Shown here in pieces: positions 58,522 to 64,000 of a stretch of 64,000 bases of DNA. Position numbers and translations under genes: made by a program. Position 1 is the stretch's first letter. The number at the start of each line of letters is the position of its first letter. The stretch is from Variovorax sp. PBS-H4 (GTDB lineage: Bacteria; Pseudomonadota; Gammaproteobacteria; Burkholderiales; Burkholderiaceae_C). A model generated the notes under the pieces. The model had not been told where the DNA came from, did not search any database, and worked only from the letters and a program-made list of their open reading frames with translations. The stretch is from NCBI RefSeq assembly GCF_901827205.1, contig NZ_LR594675.1:5388001-5452000 (forward strand). The letters are read 5' to 3'.

Positions 58522-59496
58522 ATGCTTCGACGCACCCTCCTCTCCCTGGCCGCCGCCGCCACGCTGGCGCCCGCGGCCTTCGCCCAGCCGGCCTGGCCGA
58601 GCCAGCCGATCCGGCTGATCGTCCCCTACCCGGCCGGCGGCGGCACCGACTTCTTCGCGCGCCTGGTCGCACCCGGCATGGGCGAGACGCTGGGCCAGCC
58701 GGTCATCGTCGAGAACCGCCCCGGCGCCTCCGGCATCATCGGCGCCACCGCCGTGGCCAAGCAGCTGCCGGCCGACGGCCACACCTTCCTGCTCGGCGAC
58801 ATGACGACCTACGCCGTCAACCCCAGCATGTTCGAGAAGCTCAGCTACGACCCGCTGAAGGACCTGGCGCCCGTGACCATGACCGCCAAGTTCGACTTCC
58901 TGCTGGTAGTCAACCCCAACGTGCTGCCGGTGCACAACGTGCAGGAACTGATCGCGCTGGCGGCGCGCACCCCGGCCGGGCTGAGCTATGCCTCGCCCAG
59001 CGTGGGCACCACCCATCACCTCGCGACCGAGTTGCTCGCCCGCCAGACCGGCATGAACCTCGTGGCCATCACGTACAAGGGCGGCGGCCCGGCGGTGCAG
59101 GACCTGCTGGGCGGCCAGGTGGGCATGATGTTCCTCGACCGCGCCTCGGCCCGGCCGCACATCGAGTCCGGCAAGCTGCGCCCCATCGCCGCCGCCGGCT
59201 CGAAGCGCATCGCGGCCTACCCCGACGTGCCCACGGTGGCCGAGCAGGGCATCAAGGGCTTCGACGTGGAAGGCTGGCAGGGCTTCACCGTTCGCGCAGG
59301 CACCCCCGAGCCGGTGATCCGCGCGCTCAATGCTGCCTACCTGAAGGCGATCGCGCCGGCCGAAGTGAAGCGCAAGCTCAACGAAGCCGGCATCGATCCG
59401 GTCGGCGGTACGCCCGAGCAGTTCACCAGCTACATCCAGGCCGAGACGGCGAAGTGGCGCGGGGTCGTGCGCGAGCGGAACATCAAGGCGGAGTAG
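58522..59496 (+). CDS. Tripartite tricarboxylate transporter (Bug) substrate-binding protein
   Basis: A 324-residue periplasmic receptor. A ribosome site AAGGAGA lies 8 bases before the ATG at 58522; an ATG at 58501 overlapping the monooxygenase stop would add seven residues. The signal (MLRRTLLSLAAAATLAPAAF, cut near AFAQ) is followed by IRLIVPYPAGGGTDFFARLV, VENRPGASGIIGA and YPDVPTVAEQGIKGF. It is in the same operon as the flavin hydroxylase and probably binds its substrate. Confidence 0.92.
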   Translation: MLRRTLLSLAAAATLAPAAFAQPAWPSQPIRLIVPYPAGGGTDFFARLVAPGMGETLGQPVIVENRPGASGIIGATAVAKQLPADGHTFLLGDMTTYAVNPSMFEKLSYDPLKDLAPVTMTAKFDFLLVVNPNVLPVHNVQELIALAARTPAGLSYASPSVGTTHHLATELLARQTGMNLVAITYKGGGPAVQDLLGGQVGMMFLDRASARPHIESGKLRPIAAAGSKRIAAYPDVPTVAEQGIKGFDVEGWQGFTVRAGTPEPVIRALNAAYLKAIAPAEVKRKLNEAGIDPVGGTPEQFTSYIQAETAKWRGVVRERNIKAE

Positions 59497-59632
59497 GCGC
59501 TAGCCGGCATTGCGGCGCCGCGGCCAACTGCCAGGTGCGGCACTTCATCAACACAGCCCAAGGCAGCCCGCGCCGCATGCCGGGCGTACTTCCAATGACG
59601 TCTCCTTCACGCCTCCCCATGCAGAATGCCCG

Positions 59633-60349
59633 TCACGCAACCAGCCCCGCACGGCCGAAGTAGTGGTCGGCGATCACCGGGTCGTTCGCCAGGTCCGATG
59701 CCACGCCCTGGTGCACGATGCGGCCCTGCTCCAGCACCGCTGCACGATGGGCCGTCTGCAGCGCGAGGCGCGCGTTCTGCTCCACCAGCAGGATCGTCAT
59801 GCCTTCGCGGTTGAGCTGCACCAGCGCGCGGAACACGTCCTTGATGATCACGGGCGCAAGGCCGAGGCTGGGCTCGTCCAGCATCAGCACCTTGGGGCGG
59901 CCCATCAATGCACGGCCGATCGCCAGCATCTGCTGCTGGCCGCCGGACAGCGACCCCGACAGCTGCTTGCGCCGGTCCTTCAGCACCGGGAACAGCGCGT
60001 GCACGCGATCGAGGTCGGCCGTGTCGCTGCCGCGCACGCCCGCCGCCTGGCGGCCCAGTTCGAGGTTCTCGGCCACCGACAGCGGCGCGATCACGCGCCG
60101 GCCCTCGGGCACCTGGATGATCCCGGCACGTGAGCGCAGGTGGGCCGCGCGGCGGCCGAGCGGCTCGCCCTCGAACAGGATCTCGCCGTGCGACGGCACG
60201 ATGCCCGACAGCGCGTTGACCAGGCTCGACTTGCCGGCCCCGTTGGGGCCGATCAGCGCGAAGATCTCGCCCTTCTTCACCGCCAGGTCCACCCCGCGCA
60301 GCGCCTGGATGCCGCGGTAGTGCACGTCGAGATTGCGGATGTCCAGCAT
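59633..60349 (-). CDS. livF: Branched-chain-type ABC importer ATPase LivF
   Basis: A 238-residue ATPase. Walker A is GPNGAGKSS, the signature is LSGGQQQML and Walker B is VLMLDEPSLGLAP; the LivF-specific IIQVPEGRRVIAPLSV precedes them. It follows livG by 3 bases and is the last gene of the leftward livHMGF operon. No LivJ/K-type receptor gene lies in the window, so the receptor must be encoded elsewhere or beyond it. Such importers in Burkholderiales often carry aromatic acids. Confidence 0.93.
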   Translation of the reverse strand: MLDIRNLDVHYRGIQALRGVDLAVKKGEIFALIGPNGAGKSSLVNALSGIVPSHGEILFEGEPLGRRAAHLRSRAGIIQVPEGRRVIAPLSVAENLELGRQAAGVRGSDTADLDRVHALFPVLKDRRKQLSGSLSGGQQQMLAIGRALMGRPKVLMLDEPSLGLAPVIIKDVFRALVQLNREGMTILLVEQNARLALQTAHRAAVLEQGRIVHQGVASDLANDPVIADHYFGRAGLVA

Positions 60350-60352
60350 GCG

Positions 60353-61111
60353 TCAGGCTCCCAGGTACGCTTCGACGACCTTCGGGTCGCGGCCCACCGC
60401 CTCCGGCAGGCCTTCGGCGATCAGCCGGCCCGAGGCCAGCACATAAAGATGCGAGCACAAGGACATGACGAAGCGCATGTTGTGCTCGATCAGCAGCACG
60501 GCGACGCCGCTGGCCGCCACGTTGCGGAAGATACCGGCCAGGCTCTCGGCCTCGGCGTCGTTCATGCCGGCCACGGGCTCGTCGAGCAGCAGCAGCTTCG
60601 GCTCGGTCGCCAGCGCCCGCATCATCTCGATGCGGCGCTGGTGCCCGTAGGAGAGGCCTCCGGCGCGGTGCTCGGCGAGCGCCGCCATGCCGAAGCGCTC
60701 CAACAGCGCCATCGCCTGCTCGTTCATCCTTTTCGCCTCGGCGCGCGCGGACGGCAGGCCCAGCAGGTTGGCCCAGAGGCCGGCCTTTTCGTGTCGGTGG
60801 AAGCCGGCCACCACGTTCTCCAGCACGCTGGCGTCGGGCACCAGGCGGATGTTCTGGAAGGTGCGGGCCACGCCGGCACGCGCCAGCTCGGGCGCTTCCT
60901 CGCGCGAGACGTCCCTGCCGTCCAGCAGCACCTTGCCCGCGCTGAGGTGCAGCAGCCCGGTGATCAGGTTCACCACCGTGGTCTTGCCGGCGCCGTTCGG
61001 CCCGATCAGGCCGGTGATCTGCCCGGCCGGGACCTGCAGGCTCACCTTGTCGACGGCCGGCACGCCGCCGAAATGGCGCGCCACATCCTGGAGGACCAGC
61101 GTCGCGGTCAT
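60353..61111 (-). CDS. livG: Branched-chain-type ABC importer ATPase LivG
   Basis: A 252-residue ATPase. Walker A is GPNGAGKTTVVN, the signature is LSYGHQRRIE and Walker B is LLLLDEPVAGMN; RTFQNIRLVPDASVLENV is the LivG-type Q-loop region. The ATG at 61111 overlaps the livM stop by 4 bases; a longer open frame upstream is only the livM overlap. Confidence 0.93.
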   Translation of the reverse strand: MTATLVLQDVARHFGGVPAVDKVSLQVPAGQITGLIGPNGAGKTTVVNLITGLLHLSAGKVLLDGRDVSREEAPELARAGVARTFQNIRLVPDASVLENVVAGFHRHEKAGLWANLLGLPSARAEAKRMNEQAMALLERFGMAALAEHRAGGLSYGHQRRIEMMRALATEPKLLLLDEPVAGMNDAEAESLAGIFRNVAASGVAVLLIEHNMRFVMSLCSHLYVLASGRLIAEGLPEAVGRDPKVVEAYLGA

Positions 61112-62031
61112 GGGTGCGCTCCGATCGAAGTCGCGACGGCACTGCCAGACGCGGCCGATGGGGTTGCGGTTGCGCCGCCTGCGGCGCGCCGCAGCCGGCG
61201 GTCGCGCAGCATCGCGATCACGGTATCGGCCACGCCGCGCGGCAGGTACACGATCACCAGCATCAGCAGGATGCCCTGCACCACGTTGCGGTAGTCGGCG
61301 AACACGCGGAACAGTTCGGGCAGCGTGGTCAGGATGGCGGCGCCCACCAGCGCGCCCCACACGGTGGTGCGGCCGCCCAGCACCACCATCGCCAGCGCCG
61401 CCACCAGCATGCCGAAGCCGAACTCGCCGGGCGTGATGGCATAGCTGCTGGTGGCCTGCAGCGCGCCCCCCAGGCCGGCCAGCAGCCCGGACAGGATGAA
61501 CGCGATGCGGTGGTAGTGCGGCACCGAGATGCCCAGCGACACCGCCACGGTCTCGTCTTCGCGGATCACGTCCATCGCCCGGCCCACGCTGTAGCGGCCC
61601 ATGGCGACCAGCCCCAGCACCACGACCACCACCACCGCCAGCAGCACGCCGGTGCCCGCCACCTTGGGAATGCCGTTGACGCCCAGCGCGCCGTTGGTGA
61701 CGCTGGCCCAGTTCTGCGTGACCGACAGCACGATCTGCACCAGCGCCAGCGTGGCCACGGCCTGGAACACACCGCGAAGCCGCGACAAGGGGAACGCCAG
61801 CAAGGCGCTGGCCAGGGTGCCCAGCAGGGTGCCGGCGACGATCGCCGCGGACGGCGGCCAGGCGGCCTTGGTGATCAGCAAGGCGCAGCCGTAGGCACCC
61901 AGCGAGGCGAAGCCCGCGGTGCCCAGCGAGAACACGCCGGCGCGCAGCACCACGTACTGGCTCATCGCCAGCAACGCGTAGACCAGGATGTGGTCGAACA
62001 GCGACTGGTAGGTGTAGAAGAAATTCATCAT
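61108..62031 (-). CDS. livM: Branched-chain-type ABC importer permease LivM
   Basis: A 307-residue inner-membrane permease with about eight helices. The coupling-loop signature is AMDVIREDETVAVSLGISVP, and GGLGGALQATSSYAITPGEF and VLGGRTTVWGALVGAAIL are LivM landmarks. The start ATG at 62031 overlaps the livH stop (ATGA); a second ATG directly follows. A basic tail (RDRRLRRAAGG) ends the protein. Confidence 0.92.
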   Translation of the reverse strand: MMNFFYTYQSLFDHILVYALLAMSQYVVLRAGVFSLGTAGFASLGAYGCALLITKAAWPPSAAIVAGTLLGTLASALLAFPLSRLRGVFQAVATLALVQIVLSVTQNWASVTNGALGVNGIPKVAGTGVLLAVVVVVVLGLVAMGRYSVGRAMDVIREDETVAVSLGISVPHYHRIAFILSGLLAGLGGALQATSSYAITPGEFGFGMLVAALAMVVLGGRTTVWGALVGAAILTTLPELFRVFADYRNVVQGILLMLVIVYLPRGVADTVIAMLRDRRLRRAAGGATATPSAASGSAVATSIGAHP

Positions 62032-62921
62032 GCGCGTTGGATCCGCATCGCGGCCGAGGGATGCCCGAACAGGCCGGTGGGCCTGACCAGGATGACGATG
62101 AACAGGGCGATGAACACGATGGCTTCGGCCACCCCCGAAGAGACGTAGGCCACCGCGAGGGTCTGCACGATCCCGATGGCCAGCCCCGCGACCAGCGCGC
62201 CCGGGATGCTGCCCAGCCCGCCCAGGATGATGATCACGAAGGCGCGCAGCAGCAGCGGCTCGCCCATCGCGAAGTGCACCGAGTTGAAGACCAGGCCGAT
62301 CAGCACGCCCGCCATGCCGGCCAGCGCGCCCGAGATCAGGAACACCTGCATGTTGACCGGCCCCGGGTTGATGCCCAGCAGGCGCGAGGTCTGCTCCGAG
62401 TAGGCGACGCAGCGGATGCGCTGGCCGAAGGTGGTGCGGTACAGGTACCAGACCAGGCCGAACACGATCGCCACCACCAGGCCGACGATCACCACCTGCA
62501 GCAGCTGGATGCGCAGCCCGAACACGGTGTAGACCACCACCGGAAAGGCATCGAAGGGGAAGCGCATGACCGCGGTGTTGGACACCTTCTGCGCGATCGC
62601 CAGGAGGACGAGGTCGGCCCCTATCGAGGAGACGATGGCCGAGAACTCCGGCGCGTTGCGCCGGCGCAGCGGCCGGAAGGCGAACACGTCCAGCGCCACC
62701 GACACCAGCCCGCCCGCCAGCATGCCGATCAGCAGCGCCACGTAGATCGGCGCGTCCAGCAGGGTGACGGCGTACAGGCCGGCGAAGGCGCCCCACATGA
62801 ACACCGAGCCGTGCGCCATGTTCATGATGTGGTTCACCCCGAAGAGCAGTGTGAACCCGAGCGCGAACAGGGCGTAGACACTGCCGACGACCACGCCGTT
62901 GAGAAGTTGTTGCATCAGCAT
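62028..62921 (-). CDS. livH: Branched-chain-type ABC importer permease LivH
   Basis: A 297-residue permease with about eight helices and LivH motifs NGVVVGSVYALFALGFTLLF, CVAYSEQTSRLLGINP and IIILGGLGSIPGALVAGLAI. The start at 62921 gives MLMQQLLNG; an internal ATG two codons later is equally possible. It is the first gene of the leftward importer operon and is divergent from the SnoaL-like gene across 179 bases. Confidence 0.92.
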   Translation of the reverse strand: MLMQQLLNGVVVGSVYALFALGFTLLFGVNHIMNMAHGSVFMWGAFAGLYAVTLLDAPIYVALLIGMLAGGLVSVALDVFAFRPLRRRNAPEFSAIVSSIGADLVLLAIAQKVSNTAVMRFPFDAFPVVVYTVFGLRIQLLQVVIVGLVVAIVFGLVWYLYRTTFGQRIRCVAYSEQTSRLLGINPGPVNMQVFLISGALAGMAGVLIGLVFNSVHFAMGEPLLLRAFVIIILGGLGSIPGALVAGLAIGIVQTLAVAYVSSGVAEAIVFIALFIVILVRPTGLFGHPSAAMRIQRA

Positions 62922-63100
62922 GCCGGCAGGATAGGAACGCGGGTGCCCGGTGTATGTCCCCTTGGGGTGGTACGGACGTGCGTGGAGGCCCCGCGCCGGC
63001 TTGCGGGTCCCCTGCCATGGGGACAGACGGCGCCGCGGCACATCCTGACACTGCAGGCATGGCGCCGCCCGCCGAGGCGCGCGAAGACCGAGGAACACCC

Positions 63101-63556
63101 ATGCGCTTCCCCCACCTGCCTGTCGAAGACGAGCTCGAGATCCGTTCGGTCTTCGCCCGCTACGGCCATCTCGCCGATGCCGGCGACCCCAACTTCGCCC
63201 AGCTGTTCACGGAGGACGCGAGCTGGACGCGCGCCAATTCGCCGCCGGCCACGCAAGGCGGCAGCGGACTGCCCCCTGAGACCATCCGGGGGCGCGACAA
63301 GCTGCTGAGCCTGATGGACGAGGTCATGAAGAAGAAATTCAAGCAGCGCATGCACCACCAGATGACCGACTTCTACGTCGTGCCGGGCGCCAACGCGGAC
63401 GACGCCATGGGCCATGCCCGGGCGCTGATCACCGACTGGCGCGACGGACCCGGCAAGATCGCCATGTTCGGCAAGTACGACGTGCGCTTCCGCCGCACCG
63501 ACATGGGCTGGCGCATCAGCGACATGACGGTTCGCGTGCTGCCGAGCGGGGACTGA
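63101..63556 (+). CDS. SnoaL/NTF2-like protein
   Basis: A 151-residue cone-fold protein with DELEIRSVFARYGHLADAGD, FAQLFTEDASWTRANSP and MFGKYDVRFRRTDMGWRISD, typical of SnoaL-like polyketide cyclase/steroid isomerase-type or oxygenase-beta-like proteins. A GAGGAAC ribosome site precedes the ATG at 63101. It lies 66 bases before the P450 gene on the same strand and probably acts in the same pathway; no catalytic residue can be assigned. Confidence 0.75.
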   Translation: MRFPHLPVEDELEIRSVFARYGHLADAGDPNFAQLFTEDASWTRANSPPATQGGSGLPPETIRGRDKLLSLMDEVMKKKFKQRMHHQMTDFYVVPGANADDAMGHARALITDWRDGPGKIAMFGKYDVRFRRTDMGWRISDMTVRVLPSGD

Positions 63557-63622
63557 AGTCATGAGACGCCTCGCCGCTCCCAAGTCGATTAGCACCGCAG
63601 CGCATGGCGCGGAGGTTTTCCA

Positions 63623-64000
63623 ATGACTGCCCTCCTCGCCCCCGACGCGCCGGTCCTCGACGAGGACCCGTTCTCCGACGAGAACATCGCCAACCCGTAC
63701 CCCTTGTTCGAGCGCATGCGCGAACTCGGGCCCGCGGTCTTCATCGCGCCGCACGGCTACTACGCGGTGGGGCGCCACGAGGAGGCCGGGATCGTCGCCA
63801 GCGACTACGCGCGCTTCTCCGTCGAGGGCGGCGTCGGCATGAGCGACATCCGCAAGCCGGGCGCCTGGCGCGCCCGCAGCCCGATCTCCGAGATCGACCC
63901 TCCGGAGCACACGCGGGTGCGGGCCGCGCTGCAGAAGATCCTGTCTCCGCTGGTCGTCAAGGCCTGGAAGGAGCAGTTCGCCCGGCATGCCGAGGAAGTG
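63623..64000 (+). CDS. Cytochrome P450, CYP199-like (3'-partial)
   Basis: The first 126 residues of a P450 that runs off the window. The N-terminus DPFSDENIANPYPLFERMRE, YYAVGRHEEAGIVASDYARF, the stretch GVGMSDIRKPGAWRARSPI and the helix-C motif DPPEHTRVRAALQKILSP closely match what I recall for CYP199A enzymes, which oxidise para-substituted benzoates such as 4-methoxybenzoate and vanillate-type acids. The haem Cys region lies beyond the window. A GGAGG site precedes the ATG. It needs a [2Fe-2S] ferredoxin and a reductase for activity. Confidence 0.85.
   Translation, partial: MTALLAPDAPVLDEDPFSDENIANPYPLFERMRELGPAVFIAPHGYYAVGRHEEAGIVASDYARFSVEGGVGMSDIRKPGAWRARSPISEIDPPEHTRVRAALQKILSPLVVKAWKEQFARHAEEV

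Noticed and set aside
1..64000. CRISPR arrays, tRNA or rRNA genes, insertion sequences, phage genes
   Set aside because: None was seen on either strand: no direct-repeat arrays, no transposase or integrase reading frames and no cloverleaf-like segments that I could support by eye.

Overview
This window is GC-rich, gene-dense chromosomal DNA. It looks like a betaproteobacterium of the order Burkholderiales, probably Comamonadaceae or Alcaligenaceae. The evidence is the tripartite-tricarboxylate (Bug) solute receptors beside catabolic genes, the pcaIJF/pcaR arrangement, an HU protein with a lysine/alanine-rich tail, and many short catabolic operons each with its own MarR or IclR regulator. I see no rRNA, tRNA, CRISPR array, insertion sequence or phage gene. 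The first gene is cut at its 5' end and the last at its 3' end.

Layout. (1) 1-7211: a hydroxycinnamate-type module with feruloyl-CoA synthase-like ligase, HSD10-like dehydrogenase, Bug receptor, tannase/feruloyl esterase-like lipoprotein and acyl-CoA dehydrogenase, joined by ATGA overlaps or short gaps, then a MarR regulator. (2) 7240-8949: two small unknown genes and an ornithine cyclodeaminase-family gene. (3) 9056-28790: the centrepiece, a three-transcript set that reads as a complete picolinate (pyridine-2-carboxylate) pathway. A leftward operon carries a TRAP transporter, a three-subunit molybdenum hydroxylase (picolinate to 6-hydroxypicolinate) and an ABC importer. A rightward operon carries a four-component Rieske oxygenase (to 3,6-dihydroxypicolinate). 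A MarR gene comes next, then a rightward operon with a pirin, a 3,6-dihydroxypicolinate decarboxylase-like amidohydrolase, maleate isomerase, N-formylmaleamate deformylase, 2,5-dihydroxypyridine dioxygenase and maleamate amidase, ending at fumarate. Catalytic residues agree, in number or spacing, with the characterised Nic/Pic enzymes as I recall them. Three copies of a TCAG-N4-CTGA-type palindrome sit at the three promoter regions and overlap the -10 boxes of two, which points to one MarR repressor for the whole set.

(4) 28914-32426: pcaF, pcaJ, pcaI and divergent pcaR (lower beta-ketoadipate pathway), with TGTTCG repeats between pcaI and pcaR. (5) 32512-34099: an HU-like protein and an enolase-superfamily sugar-acid enzyme. 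(6) 34224-42672: a periplasmic copper-handling cluster (His-rich protein, TolC-like channel, multicopper oxidase, cupredoxin, CusF-like protein, an embedded glycosyltransferase) and a convergent Cu(I) P-type ATPase whose promoter has the 19-bp spacer and inverted repeat typical of CueR. (7) 43091-64000: accessory catabolic operons. These include a ferredoxin reductase, an acyl-CoA ligase/SCP2-type thiolase/MFS/hydrolase operon, an SDR-MFS pair, NIPSNAP, quinone oxidoreductase, WrbA, IclR and LuxR regulators, a hemerythrin coupled to a flavin monooxygenase that starts with TTG, a second Bug receptor, livHMGF of a branched-chain-type ABC importer, a SnoaL-like protein and a CYP199-like P450.

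Overall the window reads as a catabolic region for plant- or soil-derived aromatic and N-heteroaromatic acids. Products are channelled to fumarate and, through pca, to succinyl-CoA and acetyl-CoA. Assignments rest on reading motifs and recalled family knowledge; no database search was run.
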